Assembly (NCBI GenBank): GCA_947175325.1
Contig: CAMWME010000001.1
Location: 124,001-188,000, forward strand
Direction: 5' to 3'
Origin: an uncultured Clostridia bacterium
GTDB taxonomy: Bacteria; Bacillota; Clostridia; Christensenellales; Borkfalkiaceae
DNA: 64,000 bases
A program made the translations under genes and the position numbers. Positions within the stretch are counted from its first letter, which is position 1; each line of letters opens with the position of its first letter. Under the pieces are notes generated by a model. The model was given only the letters and a program-made list of their open reading frames with translations. It had not been told where the DNA came from and searched no databases. This document shows, piece after piece, positions 52,989 to 60,718 of the stretch.

Positions 52989-53553
52989 ATAAAACAATAT
53001 AGTGGTTTATATTAAATAAACTTTGCGGCTTAGGTTCGGTAGGATTTCCCCCGCACTCACTCTCCGTCGCCGAGAAAGCAGTTTCCTTTTAAGAGAACGG
53101 ATACTTGCGTATGACCGAATTACCACTTAGTCCACACCTTAATCTCTAATATAAAGACAGTCTAGAAGCTTTCCTTGACAATTATCACTGAGCTAATCCT
53201 CTTTTGCAAAAAACAATTTCAAACAGCAATAGGCGAATTTCGTTCGGCCGAAACAAGCATCGCCGTGGGTCTGTTATCCGCTGTCTTCACTCAAGGCAGG
53301 CTACTCTGTACCAAGCTTTCGCCTGATAGCAGGTTTAATCCGTAAAGCGTTATGCTTTACGGCCTCCACGGTAAATGGGTTGGGCTACGGTATGCCGTTA
53401 CCTAGCTCCCATAAACCTTTACTCCCAGCATTCACCCACTTTTGGCAAAGCAAGCAAACACCAGAAACTTCATCGATATGCCCTTTAACGGTATTTTACC
53501 CCCGTCTTCGTTTCAGTGAGAATTGACTAGAATACTGCACCACTATATCGGTT
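52966..53553 (-). ncRNA. ole: OLE RNA (ornate, large, extremophilic RNA)
   Basis: About 590 nt with no credible ORF in either strand, flanked by ispA (upstream) and a four-TM OapA-like gene plus dxs (downstream). It has a strong own promoter and a terminator-like 3' hairpin. The sequence is GC-richer than typical spacer here and full of local pairings: GGTAACGGCATACC, CCGTAAAGC...GCTTTACGG (about 53340-53365), TTTCGGCCGAA, CCGTTCTCTTAAAAGGAAACTG. Size, context and partner gene match OLE RNA, which forms a membrane ribonucleoprotein with OapA. It was identified by context, not by alignment. Confidence 0.8.
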
Positions 53554-53559
53554 TCTATT

Positions 53560-53588
53560 AGTATATTACATTTTAATAAAAAAGTCAA
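53560..53588 (-). promoter_or_regulatory. SigA-type promoter for OLE RNA-oapA-dxs-tlyA
   Basis: TTGACT (53583-53588) and TATACT (53560-53565) with a 17-bp spacer, minus strand. It starts the RNA near 53553, only a few bases after the ispA stop. Confidence 0.82.
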
Positions 53589-53595
53589 TACTTTT

Positions 53596-54471
53596 TCATT
53601 TCTTTCGGGTTCTTACGAAGTTGACGAGGCTCATAAGAAACTCCCTATCGCCGTCAATTCCTTCTAAAATTGCACAGCAGCGTGCCGCGAGCACGTCCGC
53701 ACGGAGCTTTGCTCCGTCAAGTCCGTATAACGCCACCGAAGTGTATTTGCCTTCTTCCTTATCCTTGCCTATGCTTTTGCCTAAGGTGGAAAATTCCCCT
53801 TCAACGTCCAAGATATCGTCGGTTATTTGGAACAGTGCGCCAAGGTCTTTACCGAAAGATTTAAGCTCGGAATAGCATCTTCCCCCGCTTAAAATTGCCG
53901 GCACCACCACGGGTGCGGTTAAAAGCTTACCCGTCTTGTTTTCGTAAATGAAGTTCAAAGTAGGCTCGTTGAAGCTTTTATCGTTCTCATGCAAAAGGTC
54001 GGCAGACTGCCCAGCTATCATACCGTAGATACCGGCACAGTCACAGATAAACTCCGCCGCAGAGATGTATTCAGCGCCTTTTTTACATTCTTTTAAAAGA
54101 ATTGAATACGAAGTATTCAAAAGTCCGTCGCCCGCAAGCACTGCGTTGCCCGTACCGAACACTTTGTGGTTTGAAGGTTTACCGCGACGGAAGTCGTCGT
54201 CGTCCATTTCGGGCAAATCGTCGTGAATTAGCGAATAGGTATGAATAAGCTCTATCGCAAGCGCGCTGTTTAAAACTTTGCGCCTTTCAAGCCCCAGCAA
54301 GTCCGCAGTTGCAAGACATAAAACGGGGCGGATTCTCTTTCCGCCCAGCTCTAAGCTGTATCTTAAACTGTCCCTCAAAACGTCGGGGCGGCAGTAGATA
54401 CCGTTACAAAAATCTTTTAAAACAGCGTTAAATTCGTTAAGATACGCACCGTATTTATCGTTAAAGTTCAA
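53596..54471 (-). CDS. ispA: Polyprenyl (farnesyl/geranylgeranyl) diphosphate synthase
   Basis: 291 aa. First Asp-rich motif in LIHDDLPEMDDDDFRRGKPSNHK near residue 83, second in QITDDILDVEGEFSTLGKS near 220, with GGKRIRP near the N-terminus. It condenses IPP with allylic diphosphates. Product length cannot be fixed. It lies between folD and OLE RNA. The usual xseA-xseB pair between folD and ispA is missing here. Confidence 0.94.
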   Translation of the reverse strand: MNFNDKYGAYLNEFNAVLKDFCNGIYCRPDVLRDSLRYSLELGGKRIRPVLCLATADLLGLERRKVLNSALAIELIHTYSLIHDDLPEMDDDDFRRGKPSNHKVFGTGNAVLAGDGLLNTSYSILLKECKKGAEYISAAEFICDCAGIYGMIAGQSADLLHENDKSFNEPTLNFIYENKTGKLLTAPVVVPAILSGGRCYSELKSFGKDLGALFQITDDILDVEGEFSTLGKSIGKDKEEGKYTSVALYGLDGAKLRADVLAARCCAILEGIDGDREFLMSLVNFVRTRKK

Positions 54472-54472
54472 T

Positions 54473-55315
54473 TTATCTCCTTGATGCCGCTTGCAAAGTA
54501 TTGTACATAAGCATCGTAATCGTCATGGGCCCCACTCCGCCGGGAACGGGCGTGATATACGCGCACTTGTCTTTTACGGCTTCAAAATCCACGTCGCCGC
54601 AAAGCTTGCCGTTTTCGTCGCGGTTCATTCCCACGTCAATTACGGTTGCGCCTTCCTTTACCATATCGGCGGTAATAAATTTGGCTTTGCCTATAGCCGA
54701 AACTAAAATATCGGCGCGAAGGCACTCCTCTTTAAGATTTGCCGTTTTACTGTGACAAACCGTAACGGTTGCGTCGGCGTTAAGCAAAAGCATTGCCATA
54801 GGTTTTCCAACTATGTTGGAACGCCCCACAATAACGGCTTTTTTACCGCGTGTTTCAACGCCGTAGCGCTCAAGCATCTTCATCACACCGTTTGGTGTAC
54901 AAGCCACCAAACAGTCTTTGCCCATGCACAGCTTGCCCGTATTTTCCTCCGAAAAACCGTCAACGTCCTTTTCCGTGGGAACAAGCTTTAAAATTCTATC
55001 TGCATCCAAATGCTTCGGAAGAGGCAACTGAACCAAAATTCCGTCGATATTTTTATCGTCTGCAAGGCGTTTGACAAGTTCTACAACGCACTCCTCAGTA
55101 CTGTCTGCGGGAAGATATTCTGCGTATGATTTTATGCCTACCTCTTCGCACGCCTTTATTTTATTGCGTACGTACACTTGCGAGGCGGGGTTTTCCCCAA
55201 CCAAAACGACGGCAAGCCCAATATCTCTTTGGCGTTCGAGTTTGAATTTTTCAACGCCGCTTTTTATTTCTACGCGCATCTCTTGCGCGAGCTTTTTTCC
55301 GTCGATTAAAATCAT
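54473..55315 (-). CDS. folD: Methylenetetrahydrofolate dehydrogenase / cyclohydrolase
   Basis: 280-aa bifunctional folate enzyme. VGENPASQVYVRNKIKACEEVGI carries the catalytic Lys and Tyr. GILVQLPLPKHLD, KAVIVGRSNIVGKPMAMLLLNADATVTVCHSKT (NADP site) and TPVPGGVGPMT are all present. It overlaps the nusB stop by four bases, in the conserved nusB-folD pair. Confidence 0.97.
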   Translation of the reverse strand: MILIDGKKLAQEMRVEIKSGVEKFKLERQRDIGLAVVLVGENPASQVYVRNKIKACEEVGIKSYAEYLPADSTEECVVELVKRLADDKNIDGILVQLPLPKHLDADRILKLVPTEKDVDGFSEENTGKLCMGKDCLVACTPNGVMKMLERYGVETRGKKAVIVGRSNIVGKPMAMLLLNADATVTVCHSKTANLKEECLRADILVSAIGKAKFITADMVKEGATVIDVGMNRDENGKLCGDVDFEAVKDKCAYITPVPGGVGPMTITMLMYNTLQAASRR

Positions 55316-55701
55316 CCTTTTTGAACCTCTGACAGAATACCGCTTATAAACGAAGCACTCTTTTCCGAAGAATATTTAGAAGCGATATTCGCCGCTTCGT
55401 TTATGGAAACGGCGTGCGGAATATCGGAAATATGTAAAATTTCAGCCAAAGCAACGTATAAAATGCTTTTATCTGCGGGAAATAAGCGGCTTTCGGGGAA
55501 GGCGAGCGAACGGTTATCTATAATTTTCGCAAATTCTTCCTCGTGCTCGGCAACAAGCGACAACACGCCGTCGCAGTAAGCTATATCGTCCTTCGTCAGA
55601 TTTTCTTTCTTGTATAGCGCGCTTTTCAGCCCCTTATCCACTTCGCCGAAGCGCGAAGCAAAAACGATTTGAAAAGCCACTTCTCTTGCCTTAGTTCTCA
55701 T
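55312..55701 (-). CDS. nusB: Transcription antitermination protein NusB
   Basis: 129 aa, helical. The N-terminus REVAFQIVFASRFGE and the C-terminal FPADKSILYVALAEILHISDIPHAVSINEAANIASKYSSEKSASFISGIL match NusB, which with NusE binds boxA RNA during rRNA transcription. It is coupled to folD. Confidence 0.93.
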   Translation of the reverse strand: MRTKAREVAFQIVFASRFGEVDKGLKSALYKKENLTKDDIAYCDGVLSLVAEHEEEFAKIIDNRSLAFPESRLFPADKSILYVALAEILHISDIPHAVSINEAANIASKYSSEKSASFISGILSEVQKG

Positions 55702-55733
55702 AACAACCCTTTTATATATTTATAAACGCAAAT

Positions 55734-55759
55734 AATCCCTTAAATTTCTTTAAGGGATT
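55734..55759 (-). terminator. Weak terminator-like hairpin between asp23 and nusB
   Basis: Perfect 11-bp AATCCCTTAAA stem with loop of four, 15 bases after the Asp23-family stop. The following minus-strand sequence has only ATTTG, so termination is probably partial. Confidence 0.5.
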
Positions 55760-55774
55760 AAATGATTTTTGAAA

Positions 55775-56110
55775 TTAAATTGCCGAAACGTCAGTAAAAT
55801 TCACGTCTTGAATATGCACGTCGATTTTAGCGACCTTGTATTTGGTCATTGATTCGACGTTATGTTTTATAGACTGCTGAATTTTGAACGCAAGCGACGA
55901 TACGTTGCAGTCGCTGTTCACCTTTACGCTGATATCCGCCACTATACCTTGCTTTTCGAAGTTAAGTTTAACGCCCTTGTTCTTTGCGTTAAGAAGGGAA
56001 ACGCCTTCAACTTCGTTAATGGCAAGCGCAACTATTCCGCTGACGATGTTCGGATTATAGGTTATTTTGCCCTTCTGCGTCGTAGTAGGGTCGTGCCTCA
56101 TATGCGCCAT
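55775..56110 (-). CDS. yqhY: Asp23/Gls24-family envelope stress protein (YqhY-like)
   Basis: 111 aa. GKITYNPNIVSGIVALAINEVEGVSLL followed by DISVKVNSDCNVSSLAFKIQQSIKHNVESMTKYKVAKIDVHIQDV is the Asp23 pattern. YqhY homologues sit upstream of nusB near acetyl-CoA carboxylase genes in Bacillus and influence lipid synthesis. Here the accBC genes normally between spoIIIAH and yqhY are absent. Confidence 0.93.
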   Translation of the reverse strand: MAHMRHDPTTTQKGKITYNPNIVSGIVALAINEVEGVSLLNAKNKGVKLNFEKQGIVADISVKVNSDCNVSSLAFKIQQSIKHNVESMTKYKVAKIDVHIQDVNFTDVSAI

Positions 56111-56180
56111 AAGTTTTCTCCTTTTAAGTTAGTATAACACTAATTTAAAAATTTTGCAACTAACTTGACGGAAAATAAAC

Positions 56181-56672
56181 TTACACTTGCGAATAAACGG
56201 GCAAAATTATTACGCTACCGGGGTCAGAGCCTACTTCTTCTACGAGCATAGTGTAGATTGTAAGCGCGGTGTTATAGTCAAGCTCGTTCGCGTTGATGAA
56301 AACGTTGACGTTATCAGAGTTCATTCCGATAGAAACAACTGCGTCGGAGAAACCGCGGGATTTGATAAGGGTTTCAAGCAAAAGCTCGTTTTCCATCATT
56401 TCAACTATTTTCATTTTAAGAGCAACGGCTTCGTCGTGCTTTTCGGTACCTTCTTCGTAGGTCGCGATAACTGCGTCAAGCTGCAAAAGTTCTTCGCTTC
56501 TGGTGGTCGTTCTTTCTGCACGGAAGGTCGTGAAGTAGTTCGACGTAGCCATCGTGGGCGTCGTATCAGTCGACGCGAACACGTTGGTTGCGAGAAGTAC
56601 GTTCAAAACCGCGGTAACCGCAAGCAAGAACACGAGTGAGGACATGATGATAATCTTTTTCTTTTTTGACAT
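56181..56672 (-). CDS. spoIIIAH: Stage III sporulation protein AH
   Basis: 163 aa. One N-terminal membrane helix (IIMSSLVFLLAVTAVLNVLLAT) then a ring-forming EscJ-like domain (LLLETLIKSRGFSDAVVSIGMNSDNVNVFI). The mother-cell protein pairs with forespore SpoIIQ to form the feeding-tube channel. Last gene of the spoIIIA operon, with the usual spacing after spoIIIAG. The first start residues MSKKKK are preceded by AAGGAGAAATATATT. Confidence 0.93.
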   Translation of the reverse strand: MSKKKKIIIMSSLVFLLAVTAVLNVLLATNVFASTDTTPTMATSNYFTTFRAERTTTRSEELLQLDAVIATYEEGTEKHDEAVALKMKIVEMMENELLLETLIKSRGFSDAVVSIGMNSDNVNVFINANELDYNTALTIYTMLVEEVGSDPGSVIILPVYSQV

Positions 56673-56685
56673 AATATATTTCTCC

Positions 56686-57048
56686 TTAATTATTCATTGA
56701 ATATATTGCTATTAAATTTTTATCTATATTTAACGCTGTGGAAACGGCGTTTAATATATTATTTCGGGTCATTATATTGTTTGCGCCCTCACACACTATA
56801 ACCACGCCGAGAACGCCCTTTTCTCCTTCTGTTATCATAACGTCGGTTGCACCGACGCCGTCTATCGAGCTGAGTATCCCCGTAAGTTTAACTTCCGTTG
56901 CGCTTTTGTCTGCCACCGAAGCGGTGGCTGCGGTAGATTTATCCGCCGCTTTGTTAATGAAGTATATCGTGCCCACGAGAACGATTATAAGGATAACTAC
57001 GATAATTATCTTTTTATTATCATTCACAAAATTAAGAACTTTTCGCAT
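56686..57048 (-). CDS. spoIIIAG: Stage III sporulation protein AG
   Basis: 120 aa, shorter than Bacillus SpoIIIAG (about 230 aa). One membrane helix (KIIIVVILIIVLVGTIYFI) and a compact ring-building domain (ATEVKLTGILSSIDGVGATDVMITEGE...GVVIVCEGANN). SpoIIIAG makes a large channel ring in the intermembrane space. The insert that forms the vertical beta barrel in Bacillus appears missing. It overlaps spoIIIAF by 17 bases. Confidence 0.9.
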   Translation of the reverse strand: MRKVLNFVNDNKKIIIVVILIIVLVGTIYFINKAADKSTAATASVADKSATEVKLTGILSSIDGVGATDVMITEGEKGVLGVVIVCEGANNIMTRNNILNAVSTALNIDKNLIAIYSMNN

Positions 57049-57472
57049 ATACTGTTATATTTATATAACCAAGCCCGTCCAAATATGCGTAAATTTCTTC
57101 AATTAATTTACTATTATTTTGATTGAGTTCAACCCCTACTTCCGTCGGCTTGAATTCACCCTCTATATATTCCACTTTAATTGAGCAGTCAGTGTCAACC
57201 TCAAACTCTTTTTGAAGAAGAATTTCAAGCTGTTCGCTTTGGTGGTCGGAATACACTCCGCAAACGTATTCGTAATCGAAGAAGTCGTCAGTCCAAGCCT
57301 CGGTCGTTTCCTTAATATTAAATAGTCCGGTTATAGGTTGAATTAGTACGAATATACAGATAAGCCGCATAACGAAGGTTACGCTTTTGTGCAGCTTGCC
57401 TTCGGGGATAAGCAAGGATACGATAACCGACAGAAATATAACGCCCGCGGCGGTAAGTAAATAAACTTTCAT
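57032..57472 (-). CDS. spoIIIAF: Stage III sporulation protein AF
   Basis: 146 aa. Two N-terminal membrane helices (AAGVIFLSVIVSLLIPEGK, VTFVMRLICIFVLIQPI, the latter including the family motif) and a small soluble alpha/beta domain with VGVELNQNN. Part of the SpoIIIA channel base. It overlaps spoIIIAE and spoIIIAG. Confidence 0.9.
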   Translation of the reverse strand: MKVYLLTAAGVIFLSVIVSLLIPEGKLHKSVTFVMRLICIFVLIQPITGLFNIKETTEAWTDDFFDYEYVCGVYSDHQSEQLEILLQKEFEVDTDCSIKVEYIEGEFKPTEVGVELNQNNSKLIEEIYAYLDGLGYINITVYAKSS

Positions 57473-58728
57473 ATAAAACTGTTTGCCGAATTAATTATCA
57501 GCATAATTACGAGCGCGTACATAAACGCCACGGTTAGGAGCCCCGCAATGAAATACTCGATATCTTTTGATAGGTCGGATAACAGTCCGTACAAAGTATT
57601 TTCCCCTATCGGCTGAACTATCGCGCCCACAAGCTTTAAGATAATTGAAAACGCAATCAACGTAATTACTGGTTGAATAATTTCAAACAGCAACAGAATA
57701 ATTCCGCAAACACCCACCGAGCTTTTTATTAATAGCCCCGCCGAGGATAACATATCGAACCCGCTTGAAAGAAAGTTGCCCACAAGCGGTACGGAATTCG
57801 ATACGACGTACTTCGTTGCCTTGAAAATTATGCCGTCAAATAACGACGAAGCCGAGCTTTGCGCCGTTATGAAGATGCTGAAAACCGTTACGGTAATACC
57901 GATAACCCACTTCATAAGGCTTTTCAAAAGCGCAGTTACGCCCGAAAAAGACATTTGCGGGTTGAAGCGCGACATAAAATTCAGCACCACTACACCCACT
58001 GTTGCGGGAAAAATGAAGCAGCTTACTATTTCTACCGCCCCGCCCGACAAAAACACGGCAGACGGCTGATAAATTGCCGCAGAGCTTGTCCCGCCGGTAA
58101 GCACGGTCAATGTCGCTAAAATGGGCGTTATGATTTCTATCTGCTTCTTCACTGCGTTTATGCAGTCGGTACAGCTTCCGACTATCCCGATAAGCATGGA
58201 AGAAAGAATTAGAATTATCAGTGAATAACAAGCAAGGTGGACAATCTTTGCCGAAGACTTCCCTAATATGCTCCCTTCTGCGGCGCTTACTACTGCGGAC
58301 AAAAGCGCCACAGCCGTAACCGTTGCAAATGCCGGAATAAGGTTTATAACGTCCTTGAAAATTATCGAGAATATTTCGTTTAAAAACCCGCTGTATTCCG
58401 TGCTTAGATTGCCGTTTATAAGGTACTCTACAATCTCTCTTGCAGTTCCGCCGAAGTTAAAAAGGTAGCTGTCGCTGTTTTGGTCAAGATATGCTTGCAA
58501 CTCGGACAAGTCAAGGTCGTTTAATAAGTTTGCAATGTTCTCGGCAAGTTCTTCTCTCCCATCCTCTGCAAGCGCCGAAATACCCGCGCACCCAAGCAAT
58601 ATTACGGTTATAAGAAGGAAAAAGATTATAAAAATCTTTTTTAGGCAAGATTTATGAGCGACACGATTATTTTGTACGTGTTTGAAAGGATAGGTATAGC
58701 CACCACAAATAAAACTATTTTTCCGCAT
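57469..58728 (-). CDS. spoIIIAE: Stage III sporulation protein AE
   Basis: 419 aa as read from the ATG at 58728. A signal-like segment (IFIIFFLLITVILLGCAGISALA) leads to a soluble part and six or more membrane helices with VLTGGTSSAAIYQPSAVFLSGGAVEIV, typical of SpoIIIAE. The 5' end overlaps spoIIIAD by 88 bases. No ATG, GTG or TTG follows in frame until far inside, so the extended N-terminus (about 28 extra residues) may be real or a non-standard start may be used. Confidence 0.92.
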   Translation of the reverse strand: MRKNSFICGGYTYPFKHVQNNRVAHKSCLKKIFIIFFLLITVILLGCAGISALAEDGREELAENIANLLNDLDLSELQAYLDQNSDSYLFNFGGTAREIVEYLINGNLSTEYSGFLNEIFSIIFKDVINLIPAFATVTAVALLSAVVSAAEGSILGKSSAKIVHLACYSLIILILSSMLIGIVGSCTDCINAVKKQIEIITPILATLTVLTGGTSSAAIYQPSAVFLSGGAVEIVSCFIFPATVGVVVLNFMSRFNPQMSFSGVTALLKSLMKWVIGITVTVFSIFITAQSSASSLFDGIIFKATKYVVSNSVPLVGNFLSSGFDMLSSAGLLIKSSVGVCGIILLLFEIIQPVITLIAFSIILKLVGAIVQPIGENTLYGLLSDLSKDIEYFIAGLLTVAFMYALVIMLIINSANSFI

Positions 58729-59033
58729 AATATAAGCTTGTCCGCCACCCCCTCAAAACCCAACTCTTTGACGGAGCTTGCCGTTAGTTCTATCAAAAAA
58801 CTTATGCCCACTATCTTGAATATGGTACGGATAACCTCGTTATCTATACCCGTGCTTTGGGTAAAAGATTTTAAAAACTCTATACTTTCCGTGAGATAAT
58901 CGAAAGCATAGAGAAAAATTATTATCCCGCCCGCAGTCAAACACAGCGGAACAAGTTCGGATTTATGCTGTTTTAAAATAAATGCGCTGACCGCCGTTAT
59001 TACGGCTATACAGCAAAGACGGAAAACGTACAT
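58641..59033 (-). CDS. spoIIIAD: Stage III sporulation protein AD
   Basis: 130 aa with four membrane helices. AGGIIIFLYAFDYLTESIEFLKSF, VIRTIFKIVGISFLIELTASSVKELGFEGVADKLILCGKIV are hallmark stretches. Membrane component of the mother-cell channel. The start overlaps the spoIIIAC stop by one base. Confidence 0.94.
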   Translation of the reverse strand: MYVFRLCCIAVITAVSAFILKQHKSELVPLCLTAGGIIIFLYAFDYLTESIEFLKSFTQSTGIDNEVIRTIFKIVGISFLIELTASSVKELGFEGVADKLILCGKIVLFVVAIPILSNTYKIIVSLINLA

Positions 59034-59230
59034 CAGAACATATCAAAAAGCTGTCTAATTTGCGAAAATAGGTCGGAAATCATAGTTATTACGACGGTTA
59101 AAACGATAATTAAGCCCACTAAGCTTACTATCGTTGCTATATCGTCGCGGTCCGACTTTTTCAGAACTTGACAAATTATTGTGATTATTATGCCGATGGC
59201 GGCAATTTTGAAAATTATACTTATATCCAT
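59033..59230 (-). CDS. spoIIIAC: Stage III sporulation protein AC
   Basis: 65 aa, two membrane helices: DISIIFKIAAIGIIITIICQVLKKSDRDDIATIVSLVGLIIVL. Length and sequence are typical of SpoIIIAC. Coupled to spoIIIAD. Confidence 0.95.
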   Translation of the reverse strand: MDISIIFKIAAIGIIITIICQVLKKSDRDDIATIVSLVGLIIVLTVVITMISDLFSQIRQLFDMF

Positions 59231-59266
59231 AAACGTTCTAATTGCTTTTCCACTTAACCATAACCT

Positions 59267-59692
59267 TTATGCCATCAGCACGGCCATAAGAACGCCCAGC
59301 ATAAAGAAAATTTTAACGTACAGCGAACTGTATTTTTTATAATTTAATTGGCTTTCGTCCCTATACTTTGCAAGCATCTCTTTTCGACCGTTTAGGTAAT
59401 CTATCTGCGACATCGCGTCGCTTTTACCTAAATTTACGAAATAATCGGAAACGACTTCGCCGTCCTTCCCGTCAAGCACCTTTTCACCGTTTAGCGCCAT
59501 AGGTACGTATTTAAAGCCTTGCGCCACCTCGTAAAGCGGGCTTTTATTGAATTTTAAGTTCATAATCAGTTGCTCGTTGAACTCGCAAAGCTCGGAAAAG
59601 ACTTGCGCCTTTTTCTTTTTATTCGCCGAAAGAAACACGCCCAGCGTCGTCATCAGCGCAACTATCACAATAAGAATTAAAATTTTTATCAT
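59267..59692 (-). CDS. spoIIIAB: Stage III sporulation protein AB
   Basis: 141 aa, shorter than Bacillus SpoIIIAB (about 170). N-terminal membrane helix (ILILIVIVALMTTLGVFLSA), a GspF-like helical middle (SELCEFNEQLIMNLKFNKSPLYEVAQ) and a C-terminal hydrophobic helix. Thought to act with the ATPase SpoIIIAA. The start lies 74 bases inside spoIIIAA. Confidence 0.88.
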   Translation of the reverse strand: MIKILILIVIVALMTTLGVFLSANKKKKAQVFSELCEFNEQLIMNLKFNKSPLYEVAQGFKYVPMALNGEKVLDGKDGEVVSDYFVNLGKSDAMSQIDYLNGRKEMLAKYRDESQLNYKKYSSLYVKIFFMLGVLMAVLMA

Positions 59693-60515
59693 AAATTTTG
59701 GGTCTTGCGCCTAAACTTTTCAACTCCACGAAGTATTCAAACGGCATTTTTTTCAATTTTTCTCTATCGGCTATATGTGAAGATGCAATCACTGTTATAG
59801 AACAATCGGCAGCATACTGCACGGCTTTTATATCCTCGTCTCCGTAAAGCTCGTCCGTGATAATAACGTCGGGCTTCATTGCCCTTATTGCACTTGCTAT
59901 TGCACCGAGCTTCGAATAACAGCGAACCACGTCTACCGTTCCCAAATCGAACCCTTCGCCATAGTTATCCAAAGCAGCAATTTCACCCCTCTCGTCAAAG
60001 ACGAGAACGTTTTTTGCTTGACTTAATTTGCGGGCAATATCGCGTAGCATCGTCGTCTTACCTAAACCGGGCTTAGAAAATATTAAAGTACTTTTTAATT
60101 CCTTTAAAAACACGGTTTTGAAAAGGTAATTCGCACAGTCTTTTATATCGTGAGGTATGCGGATATTTAAAGAAGTAACGTTCTTTATCGTGTTTACGGC
60201 ACCTTTTTCGGTAACGTACTCACCGGCTATACCTATTCGCACGCCGTGTTCAACAGTAATAAACCCGTTTTTCATCTGCTCGGTAAAGCTGTAAACGCAT
60301 CCACCAGTCGCCGCATTAAGAACGGGCGTAATTTCCGCAAGCCTTATACTTTCGTTTGCGTTTGAAACAATGCCCATTCTGCCCAAAAAAGCGTACTCGC
60401 CGTCATACTCAACTATTACGGGTTGTCCCCGTCTTAAACGGATTTCCGAAAGTCTGTTATAGTTAAGGTGACTTACGGCAACTCCCACTTCGTCGGGCAA
60501 AAAGGACAAACTCAT
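59619..60515 (-). CDS. spoIIIAA: Stage III sporulation protein AA (secretion-type ATPase)
   Basis: 298 aa. RecA-like ATPase with Walker A FSKPGLGKTTMLRDIARKL near residue 146 and Walker B region VIITDELYGDEDIKAVQYA, related to type II/IV secretion ATPases. It powers the SpoIIIA-SpoIIQ apparatus. Its last 24 codons read through the region encoding the SpoIIIAB membrane helix in another frame, so the C-terminus (CDSCADDDAGRV) looks like run-on rather than conserved sequence. Confidence 0.94.
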   Translation of the reverse strand: MSLSFLPDEVGVAVSHLNYNRLSEIRLRRGQPVIVEYDGEYAFLGRMGIVSNANESIRLAEITPVLNAATGGCVYSFTEQMKNGFITVEHGVRIGIAGEYVTEKGAVNTIKNVTSLNIRIPHDIKDCANYLFKTVFLKELKSTLIFSKPGLGKTTMLRDIARKLSQAKNVLVFDERGEIAALDNYGEGFDLGTVDVVRCYSKLGAIASAIRAMKPDVIITDELYGDEDIKAVQYAADCSITVIASSHIADREKLKKMPFEYFVELKSLGARPKIYDKNFNSYCDSCADDDAGRVSFGE

Positions 60516-60544
60516 AGTTTAATCTATTTATCGCGGCATAAAAA

Positions 60545-60568
60545 AAGAACCTGCCCCAGCAAGTTCTT
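60545..60568 (-). terminator. Second terminator downstream of the small RNA
   Basis: AAGAACTTGC/GCAGGTTCTT (RNA sense, with a G-U pair), loop of four, then TTTTTTTATG on the minus strand. It protects spoIIIAA from read-through of the small RNA and tRNA units. Confidence 0.8.
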
Positions 60569-60581
60569 AATTTCTAAATAT

Positions 60582-60649
60582 AAAAAAAGAGTTGCAGTAT
60601 CGCCCTTACGGCTTAGTGTCTTGTCAAAACAAGCTTAAAGCAACTCTAT
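60582..60649 (-). ncRNA. Probable small structured RNA (about 68 nt), unidentified
   Basis: Own SigA promoter upstream and own T-run at the end. The RNA folds into a three-way junction: closing stem AGAGUUGC (60640-60647) with GCAACUCU (60588-60595), an internal hairpin CUUGU-UUUG-ACAAG and a second hairpin GCC-GUAAG-GGC, followed by UUUUUUU. No ORF or ribosome site. It lies between tRNA-Leu and spoIIIAA. I cannot name it. An Rfam covariance search, including gut-clostridial motifs, would show whether it is known. Confidence 0.7.
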
Positions 60650-60655
60650 GTAAAT

Positions 60656-60684
60656 AGTATATGTAACTTTATAATTAAAGTCAA
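60656..60684 (-). promoter_or_regulatory. SigA-type promoter of the small RNA
   Basis: TTGACT (60679-60684) and TATACT (60656-60661), 17-bp spacer, minus strand. It has the same two boxes as the OLE RNA promoter. Confidence 0.8.
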
Positions 60685-60687
60685 ATA

Positions 60688-60716
60688 AAAACAGCAGAGA
60701 AATTTCTCTGCTGTTT
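60688..60716 (-). terminator. Intrinsic terminator after tRNA-Leu
   Basis: AAACAGCAGAGAAA and complement, a near-perfect palindrome, with TTTTTATTTG on the minus strand. It begins three bases after the tRNA CCA end. Confidence 0.9.
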
Positions 60717-60718
60717 TT

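Noticed and set aside
52960-53553. Considered rRNA fragment, RNase P RNA, tmRNA or group II intron for the structured stretch
   Set aside because: No rRNA core motifs, no tRNA-like ends, no intron-encoded protein or conserved intron domain V; the ispA/OapA/dxs context fits OLE RNA better.
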